From contig CP154827.1 in assembly GCA_039613835.1 (NCBI GenBank), positions 186,001 to 250,000 of the forward strand: 64,000 nt of DNA. The letters are read 5' to 3'. Under the pieces are notes generated by a model. It was not told the origin of the DNA. It searched no databases and saw only the letters and a list, made by a program, of their open reading frames with translations. Made by a program: the position numbers and the translations under genes. This DNA comes from Acetobacteraceae bacterium (lineage in GTDB: Bacteria > Pseudomonadota > Alphaproteobacteria > Acetobacterales > Acetobacteraceae). How positions within the stretch are numbered: position 1 is the first letter of the stretch; each line of letters opens with the position of its first letter. Below, piece by piece: positions 50,534 to 60,451 of the stretch.

Positions 50534-53191
50534 TTATCGGCTCCACCAGCCTTTACGGCGTGGCGCTGGTTTTGCGTCGCTATCATTTGCTGCCGGTGCT
50601 TCCGCCACAGCCTGTTCTTTCTTTTGGCCGGTCGGCGCCGCGTCCGCTTTTCGGGTCGATGCGCGGCGGCGTGGGCGTGGTTTGGCGGGGGCTTCGTCAC
50701 CCTGCACGGCGACATCCGGCTCAGCCTCCGCGTTTTTTACGCGTCGCGTCATGCGGCGGCGCGGCGCCGGGCGCGGCGTTGCTTCTGAGGGGGCATCCGG
50801 CTCGGCTGCGTGGTCCGATATCGCAACATGGTTCGACGGCGCATCCTGTGGCGCGGTGATCGCGGGCGATGTGGCGTCGATGACCTCAGTCACAGGTGAA
50901 GGGGTGTCGCTCCGGCGACCGCGCCCACGACGTAACCCGCGTCGCGGGTTACGTCGTCCCTCCGGTTTCTCCGAACTGACGGGGGCGGGCGGCGGCGTTA
51001 TCTCCGCTTCCTGCACCGCTGACGACACATCCATGATGACGGGTGACTCTTCAATCATGTCGAAAATATCGAAGGAAGCTCCTGCAAAGGGATCAGCCGG
51101 TGTCGGGCGGCTGCGCCAGTGATCACCGTGATCATCGCCGCGGCGCGCATGTGACGCCACCTGCTGCTTCTGGCGCGCAGCGACTTCCTGAGGTTCCGTG
51201 ATCTCGATCTGACGCACGACGCGCGGGCCGCGATGGGGCGCGGACTCTTCTACCTCATGTCGTTCCGCATGGTCCTCCGCCCCGACATCTGAAGCCGGTG
51301 AAGCGTCGGAAAATTCCTCATTCCGGCGTCCACCGCGGCGGCGTCGACGACCTGTCTCCACATTTTCTCCGTCACCGGCACCTGATGAGGCTTCCGACGC
51401 AGAATTTGCATCATCCTGGTGCGAGGCGACGTCCTCATGCAGGTCATCTTCCCGTTTCACCGGCCCACGCGGCGCCGGGGCCGCTTCGCGATGCTGTGTC
51501 GGGGCCTCCTGCGTGCGCATGCGCTCAATCCGCATATCTGCCGCGAATAATGTATCATCGGCGACGAATTTGACGCTCATGGCGTGACGCTGTTCAATCT
51601 CCCCCAGCCATTGACGCTTCTGATTGAGGATATAAAGCGCGACATCCGAGGAAACATGGACTGAGATTTCGGAAGCACGCTGGCGGAGCCCTTCCTCATC
51701 AATCGTGCGGAGCACCTGCAGGGCCGCGCTTTCTGTCCCACGTATATAACCCGTGCCTTTACAATGGGAGCATGGGGTGAGGACGGCTTCCGCGATGGAG
51801 GCACGCAGACGCTGGCGCGACATCTCAAGCAGGCCGAAATGGGAGATCTGACCGATCTGGATGCGCGCGCGATCTGACTTAAGCGCTTCCTTCAGCCTTT
51901 TCTCGACCATGGCATTATGGCGCCGACTTTCCATGTCAATGAAGTCGATCACGACAAGTCCGGCAAGGTCACGCAGGCGCAATTGACGCGCCACTTCTTC
52001 CGCCGCCTCAAGATTGGTGTGGAGGGCCGTATCCTCAATATTGCGTTGCCCGGTGGAACACCCCGAATTCACGTCGATGGAGACGAGAGCTTCCGTCTGG
52101 TTGATGACGATGTAGCCGCCGGATTTCAGCGTCGCAGTCGGGGAGAAAATTGCATCCAGATGCCCCTCAACGCGGTTACGGGCAAAAAGGCTCTGGCCGT
52201 TATTGCGCCATAACTTCACCAACTGCGCATTATGCGGCATGAGATTGCGCATAAAGTCCCGTGCGCTTTTCCAGCCCGGTTCTCCATCAACCAGAATTTC
52301 CGTGATGTCCTTGCTGAAAAGGTCGCGAATGGCGCGCTTGATCAGATTGGCTTCCTCATAAACCAGGGAAGGCGCGATGGAGGAAAGCGTGCGATCCCGG
52401 ATATGATCCCATAATTGCAGGAGATATTCGCAATCGCGGGTAATTTCCGCCTCCGGGCGCTGCGCCCCGGCTGTGCGGACGATCATGGCCATGCTGCGGG
52501 GCAGATCCAGCTCCGCGATGATGTCGCGCAGGCGGCGCCGGTCATTCTCGGAAGTGATTTTCCGTGAGACGCCACCGCCACGCAGTGCGTTCGGCATCAG
52601 AACGCAATAGCGGCCCGGCAGTGAGACATAGGTTGTGAGGGCTGCACCCTTATTGCCTCGCTCTTCCTTAACCACTTGGACGAGGATGATCTGCCGTCGA
52701 CGAATAACCTCCTGAATGCGGTAATTCCGCAGGAATCGCGCCATACGCCGGGCGGAATTGCTTTCATCACCCGTGTCATTTTCGCCGCCGACAACTTCCG
52801 GCGGGGGTTGGTCCTCACCGTCATCTTCCGCTTCATCGGTTTCCGCGCCATCTGACAGGCTTTCCTCAACCGGCGTTTCGGTGATTTCCGGCTGATCCTC
52901 AATGTCCGCATTCTGAAGCGCCAGAAGCTCTTCACGGTCCGCTACCGGGATCTGAAAATAATCCGGATGAATTTCGCTGAAAGCGAGGAACCCATGGCGA
53001 TTGCCGCCATAATCGACAAAGGCAGCCTGAAGGCTCGGCTCAATCCGAATGACCTTGGCAAGATAGATATTGCCTTTTATCTGCTTCCGCGTCGACGTCT
53101 CGACGTCGTAATCCTCAAGGCGATCGCCGTCCATGACGACGACCCGCGTCTCTTCCGCGTGGGTCGTGTCGATCAGCATACGTTTTTGCAT
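50534..53191 (-). CDS. rne: ribonuclease E
   Basis: Essential endoribonuclease and degradosome scaffold. It has 885 residues. An S1 domain near the N-terminus (NIYLAKVIRIEPSLQAAFVD, GNRHGFLAFSEIHPDYF) contains a long acidic insert (SDGAETDEAEDDGEDQPPPE) typical of alphaproteobacterial enzymes. The catalytic DNase I-like centre has ALVSIDVNSG; the zinc link is CSHCKGTGYIRG. The C-terminal third is disordered and Arg-rich (GRRRRRGGRRNEEF, NPRRGLRRGRGRRSD), as expected for an RNA-binding scaffold. The ATG at 53191 is used; an in-frame ATG four codons later is possible. A perfect 31-base palindrome lies inside this Arg-rich part. Intact. Confidence 0.94.
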   Translation of the reverse strand: MQKRMLIDTTHAEETRVVVMDGDRLEDYDVETSTRKQIKGNIYLAKVIRIEPSLQAAFVDYGGNRHGFLAFSEIHPDYFQIPVADREELLALQNADIEDQPEITETPVEESLSDGAETDEAEDDGEDQPPPEVVGGENDTGDESNSARRMARFLRNYRIQEVIRRRQIILVQVVKEERGNKGAALTTYVSLPGRYCVLMPNALRGGGVSRKITSENDRRRLRDIIAELDLPRSMAMIVRTAGAQRPEAEITRDCEYLLQLWDHIRDRTLSSIAPSLVYEEANLIKRAIRDLFSKDITEILVDGEPGWKSARDFMRNLMPHNAQLVKLWRNNGQSLFARNRVEGHLDAIFSPTATLKSGGYIVINQTEALVSIDVNSGCSTGQRNIEDTALHTNLEAAEEVARQLRLRDLAGLVVIDFIDMESRRHNAMVEKRLKEALKSDRARIQIGQISHFGLLEMSRQRLRASIAEAVLTPCSHCKGTGYIRGTESAALQVLRTIDEEGLRQRASEISVHVSSDVALYILNQKRQWLGEIEQRHAMSVKFVADDTLFAADMRIERMRTQEAPTQHREAAPAPRGPVKREDDLHEDVASHQDDANSASEASSGAGDGENVETGRRRRRGGRRNEEFSDASPASDVGAEDHAERHEVEESAPHRGPRVVRQIEITEPQEVAARQKQQVASHARRGDDHGDHWRSRPTPADPFAGASFDIFDMIEESPVIMDVSSAVQEAEITPPPAPVSSEKPEGRRNPRRGLRRGRGRRSDTPSPVTEVIDATSPAITAPQDAPSNHVAISDHAAEPDAPSEATPRPAPRRRMTRRVKNAEAEPDVAVQGDEAPAKPRPRRRASTRKADAAPTGQKKEQAVAEAPAANDSDAKPAPRRKGWWSR
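50927..50957. repeat. perfect 31-base palindrome inside the rne C-terminal region
   Basis: Arms ACGACGTAACCCGCG and CGCGGGTTACGTCGT are exact reverse complements separated by one base. The transcript of rne would fold here into a 15-pair hairpin with almost no loop, in codons for RRNPRRGLRR. Codon choice alone need not give this, because Arg has six codons. There is no T-run after it, so it is not an intrinsic terminator. Confidence 0.8.
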
Positions 53192-53858
53192 TAATGTATA
53201 AACTCCGATCAGCCGAAGCTGATATTACGGCAGGCCTGGTCAACACAGACGGGGCGCAGGCGATGGGTGATAAAAACCTCTCTGGAGCCATACGAGCAAG
53301 GACGTGCGCCTTGACCGTGACGGGGCGTCGCGACATGTCCAGCATCGTGACGCACGCGTGCGGCTGCATCCGGTGATCCAGTCCATCGGGTGAGGCACAG
53401 AGCGCGAGACGAGCCAAAATTTGCCAGCTCCAAAAGTTATAACCTTTTGCCGATCAGGCTGGGCGTCACAACCCATTGAAAACCGCGGGAAATGCGGGGG
53501 TCGGAGACGCAACCGATCAGATCGGCCAACGGAAGTCAGATGGCAGGAAACCCGGGGGATCGGTTGATTCGACCGCGAGGTTCAAACGCCGTTCTGAAAC
53601 CCTTCCTTCCCCACAATGACTTAAAACGCTGCCTTTCGCAAGCAAGCTCTCGCTTCCGAGTCATATTATTGCTGATCCTGCCTCATTTACGACTTTTTTG
53701 GAAAGTTATTTACGTGATTTTTTCGGTTCCGATATCCTGCGCATTCGGGGCCGAAATGGCGAAAAACCGCCACCTACGATATTTGCGGTCCTTAAATTCT
53801 TTTTGTCAGACCATAATCACGCCGGTGCAGAAGCGAAAGATCGTCTAACGTCCCCCGC
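53192..53858. other. gene-free stretch between rne and leuA leader
   Basis: No recognisable gene on either strand; open frames here are Arg/Pro-rich chance frames with no family motif. It must hold the rne promoter and 5' untranslated region (minus strand) and the leuA promoter (plus strand). Composition becomes distinctly AT-richer from about 53640 to 53820, including TTTACG and TTATTT runs, which is where I would place the leuA promoter. Confidence 0.5.
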
Positions 53859-53985
53859 ATGGTGCTTTCAGGGAAAATTTTCGGCTTATCATCTGTGTCG
53901 ACCTTGCCATCGGTGCCGTATGCCTGCGCGCTTCTCTCGCTACGACTTACTGCCTCTGAGTATGATGGCCGTCTCACGGCCTTGA
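53859..53985 (+). promoter_or_regulatory. candidate leucine-rich leader of leuA
   Basis: Two overlapping short frames in front of leuA are rich in leucine codons just before a terminator-like hairpin. One starts at ATG 53920 and has 21 codons ending in TGA at 53983-53985; it contains DLLPLS with Leu codons at 53947, 53950 and 53956. Another from ATG 53859 reads ALLSLRL at 53928-53948 but does not stop before leuA. Neither has a clear ribosome site. The leucine codons of the first frame overlap the 5' arm of the hairpin at 53953, so a stalled ribosome would block the terminator. The role is inferred. Confidence 0.4.
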
Positions 53986-54001
53986 TGCTCAGGGGGTTTT
54001 T
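53953..54001 (+). terminator. leuA: terminator-like hairpin before leuA (possible attenuator)
   Basis: Outer stem CCTCTGAG (53953-53960) with CTCAGGGG (53988-53995), eight pairs including one G-T; inner hairpin GGCCGT-CTC-ACGGCC (53967-53981); then TTTTT at 53997-54001. It ends 36 bases before the leuA ATG. This is the expected place and shape for an attenuator. Confidence 0.5.
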
Positions 54002-54036
54002 GTCGTTTTCAGCCCGAATTCAAGCGAGGGAAATTT

Positions 54037-55607
54037 ATGACCATCCAGCACCCTTCCTTTAGCAATATTCCTGAAAATCGTGTCATCATTTTTGACACGA
54101 CCCTCCGCGATGGTGAGCAATCGCCCGGTTTTTCCATGAACCTCGATAAAAAGCTGCGCATGGCGCGGGCTCTGGAAAATCTGGGCGTCGATGTGATTGA
54201 GGCCGGTTTCCCCGTCGCGTCACCGGGTGATTTTGAGGCGGTCAACGCCATCGCCAAAGCGACGGAGGATGTTGTTGTATGCGCCCTTGCACGCAGTGGT
54301 GGCCTACGCGATATCGCGGCGGCGGGTGAGGCGATCGCCCCCGCGCGGCGTAAACGCATCCATAATTTTATCTCCACCTCGCCGCTTCATATGAAATATA
54401 AATTGCGCATGACGCCCGAGACAGTGCTGGAGCTGATCGTTTCGGGCAATCGCGCGTCAAGGCAATTGACGGATGACGTGCAATGGTCAGCGGAGGATGG
54501 CGCGCGGACGGAAATTGATTTCCTCTGTCGCTGCGTTGAGGTCGCAATCAGGAACGGCGCAACAACGATCAATATTCCGGATACGGTCGGATTCTCAACG
54601 CGTGAGGAAATCGCCCCGATATTCGAGACGTTGCGACAACGCGTGCCAGATGCGGAAAAAGTTATTTTCTCGACTCATAATCATAATGATCTCGGGCTCG
54701 GGGTCGCGAATTCCCTCGCCGCACTCATGTCAGGGGCCCGGCAGATTGAATGCACTATAAACGGGATTGGTGAGCGCGCCGGCAATGCGGCATTGGAGGA
54801 ACTGGTCATGGCGATTCGAACGCGTCATGACAAATTGCCCTTCACCCACAAGGTTCACACGCCCTCATTGCTCAGCGTGTCGCGATTGCTCACCGGCATT
54901 ACCGGTTTCGATGTTCAGTCGAACAAAGCCATTGTCGGGCGCAACGCCTTTGCGCATGAGAGTGGCATCCACCAGGATGGCATCCTCAAAAATGCCGCGA
55001 CTTACGAGATCATGACGCCGGAAAGTGCGAGCTGGACGAAATCCATTCTTGTTCTGGGGAAACATTCCGGCCGTGCGGCTTTCCGGGATAAAGTCGCGTC
55101 GCTCGGTTACACATTGTCGGATGCGGAAATCGAACATGCTTTTGTACGGTTCAAGACGCTGGCGGACCAGAAAAAATCCGTATTTGATGATGACATCATC
55201 GCTTTAATTGATGAGGAGAATCACCTTGATGCGGCCATTCAGTTCGACGCCATCAAAGTGCAATCCGGCTCTGAACGTGATGCCTGGGTTGAGCTGACAT
55301 TGATCGTGTCGGGCGCGCCTAAAAAGTCTCCGTCACGGGTAATGGACCTGTTGACGCGGCCTTCAAGGCGATTGCGATGATTTGTGAAAATGACACGCGA
55401 CTTGCCCTTTTCAGCGTCGCTGCCGTCACGGGTGAAACGGACGCTCAGGCTAAAACGACGGTGCGGCTGGAGAAGAATGGCAGAACGGTCGATGGACAGG
55501 GGGCGGATGTTGATACGATTGTCGCCGCCGTGAAGGCTTATGTGCACGCGCTGAACAAGCCGATGACGAAGGCGTCGCGCCGCGCGCCGACGGAGCTTTC
55601 CGCGTAA
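54037..55607 (+). pseudogene. leuA: 2-isopropylmalate synthase, single frameshift in C-terminal domain
   Basis: First committed enzyme of leucine synthesis, condensing acetyl-CoA with 2-oxoisovalerate. The TIM-barrel catalytic part is intact: IIFDTTLRDGEQSPGFSMNL, EAGFPVASPGDFEAV, FSTHNHNDLGLGVANSLAAL (metal His pair), NGIGERAGNAALEELVMA. In the regulatory domain the frame shifts at AAAAAG (55321-55326): the zero frame ends at 55380 after TRPSRRLR (447 residues), whereas a -1 reading continues KKVSVTGNGPVDAAFKAIAM and then TGETDAQAKTTVRLEKNG to 55607, restoring the normal 522-residue protein. Either one A was lost from the run, or some ribosomes slip -1 there. A truncated product could remain catalytic but would lack leucine feedback. 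Confidence 0.85.
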
Positions 55608-55695
55608 AGGAAGTCACTGTGATTTGGTTAAAACCGCGTTGCGACCGCTGTCAAGGTGTCGTAATGCGGCTCTGCGCTGTGCAAGCTGCTAAATT

Positions 55696-55719
55696 TCGGC
55701 CTTCAAACCGACTTTTTTT
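55696..55719 (+). terminator. weak intrinsic terminator after leuA
   Basis: TCGG (55696-55699) and CCGA (55708-55711) form a short stem with an eight-base loop, followed by C and seven T (55713-55719). The stem is only four pairs, so termination would depend mainly on the T-run. Confidence 0.35.
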
Positions 55720-55864
55720 ATTTTCTGCTCTTGCTCATGGTATGGTCGCTCGCTAAGCGGGAAGACGTGACAATTGCCTCGCTGTAAATCTGAGTCGCGA
55801 TGAGCCGCTTCACGTATTCAACGTGGGGCATTTGTGCATCCCCTTTCCTGGCCAGGAGGCTTGA

Positions 55865-56911
<1,047 letters not shown>

Positions 56912-56934
56912 CCCGAGGGAGAAGCTTCCCGATC

Positions 56935-57873
56935 ATGTTTTCCATCACGCTGCGTCAATCGTTACAGAAGCTTCTCCTGCCTGTTTACCTGTTTTTCGCG
57001 ATGACCTTGATGATTATCGGCATTTCCGCCCCATCATCAGTTGAGGGCCTGCGCGTGCGTATCTTTGACTTTCTGACGCCTGCTTACAGCCTCGCCGCAC
57101 AGCCGGGACGCTGGGTCGGGCGGTTCAGGAGTTATGCCAGTGATGTCATGCACCTCCTCGCTGAAAATGCGGAACTCCGCACGGAAAATGCGCGGTTGCG
57201 GCAATGGCATGATGTCGCTGTTGCGCTTGAGGATGAAAACCGACGTCTCAAGGCCAATCTGAAATGGCTGCCGGAGCGCACGATCAGTTTCGTCACGGGG
57301 CGAGCGATCCGTGATGCATCCGGCCTTTATAACCGCTCCGTCCTCATTGCCCTGCCCGAAGCCCATGAGGTGCATATTGGCGACCTTGTCCTGGGCGGCA
57401 CCGGCGTTATCGGTCGTATTTCTGAAATCGGGCCGTCAACGGCACGTGTGCTGCTGATCAATGACCCGGTCAGCCGCATTCCCGTCTTTCTGTCTTCTTC
57501 CGAGGGGAGTGCGATCATGACGGGTGATGGATCTGCCACGCCGCGCCTGATGTATTTCGCGCATGATGACCACCCGGTTGAAGGCGAGCGCGTCGTGACC
57601 GGTGATCAGGCCGGGCAGGAAAACGCCGTCACCGCTTCCGGCGTGCCAAATGGCGTTTTTATTGGCACCGTGCATTATAATGCGTCTCACACGCCGGTCG
57701 TTATTCCGGGGGGTCATCTCAACCATCCGGATGTTCTCCGCGTGCTTGATTTCAAGGAGATTGACGCGCATGGCCCCGTGGCACCGGGGCGTGTCAGAAA
57801 AATCAATAAGGCCAGAGATCGTTTTGGCCTCCCTGAAAGTATTTTCCCCAATGTCTGGAAGGGGCAGGGATGA
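56935..57873 (+). CDS. mreC: rod-shape protein MreC
   Basis: Periplasmic scaffold that activates the elongation machinery. It has 312 residues. One N-terminal membrane helix (LLPVYLFFAMTLMIIGISAP), then a coiled coil near residues 70-105 (LAENAELRTENARLRQWHDV, ALEDENRRLKANLKWL), then the beta-barrel domain (SFVTGRAIRDASGLYNRSVL, GDLVLGGTGVIGRISEIGP, ARVLLINDPVSRIPVFL). 24 bases separate it from mreB and 13 from mreD. Intact. Confidence 0.94.
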   Translation: MFSITLRQSLQKLLLPVYLFFAMTLMIIGISAPSSVEGLRVRIFDFLTPAYSLAAQPGRWVGRFRSYASDVMHLLAENAELRTENARLRQWHDVAVALEDENRRLKANLKWLPERTISFVTGRAIRDASGLYNRSVLIALPEAHEVHIGDLVLGGTGVIGRISEIGPSTARVLLINDPVSRIPVFLSSSEGSAIMTGDGSATPRLMYFAHDDHPVEGERVVTGDQAGQENAVTASGVPNGVFIGTVHYNASHTPVVIPGGHLNHPDVLRVLDFKEIDAHGPVAPGRVRKINKARDRFGLPESIFPNVWKGQG

Positions 57874-57886
57874 AGAGGTCATCTGC

Positions 57887-58435
57887 GTGAGGGAAAGACG
57901 CTCTTCAGCGCCGACGACGACAATCTATCAGAGACGTCTGGACAGTGTCATGCGCGCGGTTCTACCCTCACTCTTCATTATTGTCGTGACGTTCTTACTT
58001 ACCGGTGTCATCAGTCCGGTAGGTAAGGAGGGTTTTGTCTTCGCCGTGGCGGTGGATACTGTCTTTTACTGGACGATCTTCCGCCCGGCCTCAATGGATG
58101 CGACCGCGGTGTTCCTCATCGGACTCGTGCTTGAAACCATCAATTTCTCACCCCCGGGAACGCTGCTCTTCTCTCTCCTCGTCGTGCATGGAGTCGCGCA
58201 AATGTGGCGCTATGGGTTGAGCCACATTAATTTTATTCTGGCGTGGCTCCTCCTGGCCTTGCTGGCCCTTGCCATGGGTGGTGTTGAGTGGCTCGTCTCC
58301 TGCATCAGCATGGCCCGCGGATTGCCGATTACACCCGCTATTTTCCAGGCCACGTTGACTTCTGGCATCTATCCTATATTGGCGACGTTATTCGGCTGGT
58401 TGCGACGAATAGGGGCAGATGCAGAAGATATTTGA
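57887..58435 (+). CDS. mreD: rod-shape protein MreD
   Basis: Small integral membrane partner of MreC. It has 182 residues. The GTG at 57887 is chosen because GAAGAGG is about 8 bases upstream and it follows the mreC stop directly; the longer open frame upstream lies inside mreC. Five hydrophobic segments are visible (PSLFIIVVTFLLTGVIS, FVFAVAVDTVFYWTIF, AVFLIGLVLETINF, FILAWLLLALLALAMG, FQATLTSGIYPILATLFGWL). Sequence is weakly conserved in this family, so the call rests on topology and position. Confidence 0.9.
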   Translation: MRERRSSAPTTTIYQRRLDSVMRAVLPSLFIIVVTFLLTGVISPVGKEGFVFAVAVDTVFYWTIFRPASMDATAVFLIGLVLETINFSPPGTLLFSLLVVHGVAQMWRYGLSHINFILAWLLLALLALAMGGVEWLVSCISMARGLPITPAIFQATLTSGIYPILATLFGWLRRIGADAEDI

Positions 58436-58534
58436 AATAATATCTCATTCATCCGCCTATTGTTTGCATTATAGGGGTCAAGGGAACAAAATCCCGTAAC
58501 AAACGGGACTGAGTGGCGTCCGGAGGCGTTTGGT

Positions 58535-60451
58535 TTGGTCGGATTGAATTGGAAGCGCTTGAAGACACGCCGCTCCGCCTTGCGCGCGATGGAGACGGTG
58601 CGTCCTTCGCGTGGCGTTTTCACCCGACGGGCCATGCTCCTTGTAGGCGGGCAACTGGGCATTTTCGGCCTTCTCGGTCATCGGCTTTATGATCTGCAAC
58701 TCGTGGAAGGCGCGCATATGAGCGCGCTGGCCGCGCGAAACCGTACAAGCAAACGCCTGCTGGCCCCTGCACGCGGCGCGATTACTGACCGTTTCGGCGT
58801 CCCATTGGCTGGAAACAGCCAGAACTGGCGCGCGCTGCTGATGCCGGAAGAAACAACGGACATCCATGCAACTGTTGACCATTTCGCCCAGATCATTCCT
58901 TTGGAAGATTTTGAACGCACCCGGATTTCACGGGATATCAAAAATTTGAGGCGTTACGTGCCGATATTGTTGAAGGAGTTCCTCTCCTGGGATGATATGG
59001 CGCGGATTGAGGCGCAGGCCTTCTCATTACCCGGTGTGCTTGTGGATGTCGGTTCCACACGCACCTATCCTTTCGGGCCGCAACTTGCACATATCGTGGG
59101 TTACGTGGCGCCGCCGACGGAAAAAGACGTCGCCAAAGCACCCTTATTGGCTCTCCCCGGGATGCGCGCCGGGCGTGAAGGCATTGAGCAGACACAGGAC
59201 GACTTGCTGCGCGGTGCGCCCGGCATGGTTGAGATGGAAGTCAACGCCTATGGCCGCGTCTTGGGAGAGCTTGAGCGTGTGGAGGGCGCGCAGGGTGATC
59301 GCGTTGAGCTCACGATTGATGCTGGTTTGCAGCAAATGGTGCTGGGGCGCATCGCTGATGAATATGCGAGCGCCGTCGTGATGGATTGCCGTGATGGCGC
59401 CATCCTGGCGATGACGAGCACGCCTTCCTTCGATCCGGCTCTTTTTGACTCCGGCGTCAGTCACGCGCAGTGGAAAGCCTGGATGAGCGACCCGAATGCG
59501 CCATTGACAAACAAGGCCGTTGCCGGTGTTTATCCGCCGGGCTCAACCTTCAAGCCCGCCGTTGCTTTGGCCGCCCTGAAATCGGGGCTGGTGACGGAAG
59601 ATGATCGCTTTAATTGCCCTGGCTATTACGACCTCGGCGGCACGCGCTTTCATTGCTGGCGCAAACATGGCCATGGCAGCGTCAATATGCGACAGGCGCT
59701 CAAATATTCCTGCGACGTTTATTTTTACAAAGTCGCGCAGAAAATCGGGATGGACCAGATTAAAGACATGGCGTCGCCGCTGGGGCTCGGCGTTACGCTG
59801 CCTGTGGAACTGCCCCACGTGCGCGCCGGTAATGTGCCAACACCGGCCTGGCGGCGTAAAAAGGGCCATCACTGGAACCGTGGGGATACGTTTGTGGCGG
59901 GGATCGGACAGGGTTTCGTGCAGACGACGCCCTTGGAATTGGCGACCTACGCCGCGCGCATCGCGTCAGGTCGTGAAGTGTCGCCCCATTTGATCCGACG
60001 CACAGTGACGCGCGAGGGTGTCAAAATCAACCTGCCGACAGCCCCCGGGATGGAACTCCAACCTGAATGGCTGGATGTTGTGCGCGGCGGTATGTTCGAT
60101 GTGATCAACGCGCCGGACGGTACGGCAACGCGGGCACGACTGGACTTGCCGGGCATCCAGATGGCGGGCAAAACAGGCTCCGCTCAGGTGAGGCGCGTCT
60201 CACGCGCACAGCGTGAGAGTGGGCATTTCAATTCCATGAAGCTCCCTTGGGAGCAGCGCCCTCATGCGCTCTTTATTTGTTACGCCCCTTTTGACAAGCC
60301 GCGTTACGCGGTCGCCGTCGTTGTCGAGCATGGCAATGGTGGCGCTGCAACGGCGGTACCGCTAGCAAGGTTGATTATGACGGATGTGCTTCAACGCGAT
60401 CCCTCCGGCCGGGAACACGCTCCTGGCGTGACAGTCGCGGAGGCGGATTAG
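58535..60451 (+). CDS. mrdA: penicillin-binding protein 2 (elongation transpeptidase)
   Basis: Class B transpeptidase that cross-links peptidoglycan during elongation. It has 638 residues. An N-terminal anchor (MLLVGGQLGIFGLLGHRLY) is followed by the dimerisation domain (RGAITDRFGVPLAGNSQNWR) and the transpeptidase domain with SxxK in YPPGSTFKPAVALA near 338, SxN-type KYSCDVYFYK near 392 and KTGS in MAGKTGSAQV near 545. The third residue of the second motif is Asp (SCD), as in many PBP2 enzymes. The start is a TTG at 58535 supported by GGAGG 8 bases upstream; the first ATG, at 58589, has no ribosome site. Its TAG overlaps the rodA GTG by one base. Confidence 0.94.
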   Translation: MVGLNWKRLKTRRSALRAMETVRPSRGVFTRRAMLLVGGQLGIFGLLGHRLYDLQLVEGAHMSALAARNRTSKRLLAPARGAITDRFGVPLAGNSQNWRALLMPEETTDIHATVDHFAQIIPLEDFERTRISRDIKNLRRYVPILLKEFLSWDDMARIEAQAFSLPGVLVDVGSTRTYPFGPQLAHIVGYVAPPTEKDVAKAPLLALPGMRAGREGIEQTQDDLLRGAPGMVEMEVNAYGRVLGELERVEGAQGDRVELTIDAGLQQMVLGRIADEYASAVVMDCRDGAILAMTSTPSFDPALFDSGVSHAQWKAWMSDPNAPLTNKAVAGVYPPGSTFKPAVALAALKSGLVTEDDRFNCPGYYDLGGTRFHCWRKHGHGSVNMRQALKYSCDVYFYKVAQKIGMDQIKDMASPLGLGVTLPVELPHVRAGNVPTPAWRRKKGHHWNRGDTFVAGIGQGFVQTTPLELATYAARIASGREVSPHLIRRTVTREGVKINLPTAPGMELQPEWLDVVRGGMFDVINAPDGTATRARLDLPGIQMAGKTGSAQVRRVSRAQRESGHFNSMKLPWEQRPHALFICYAPFDKPRYAVAVVVEHGNGGAATAVPLARLIMTDVLQRDPSGREHAPGVTVAEAD

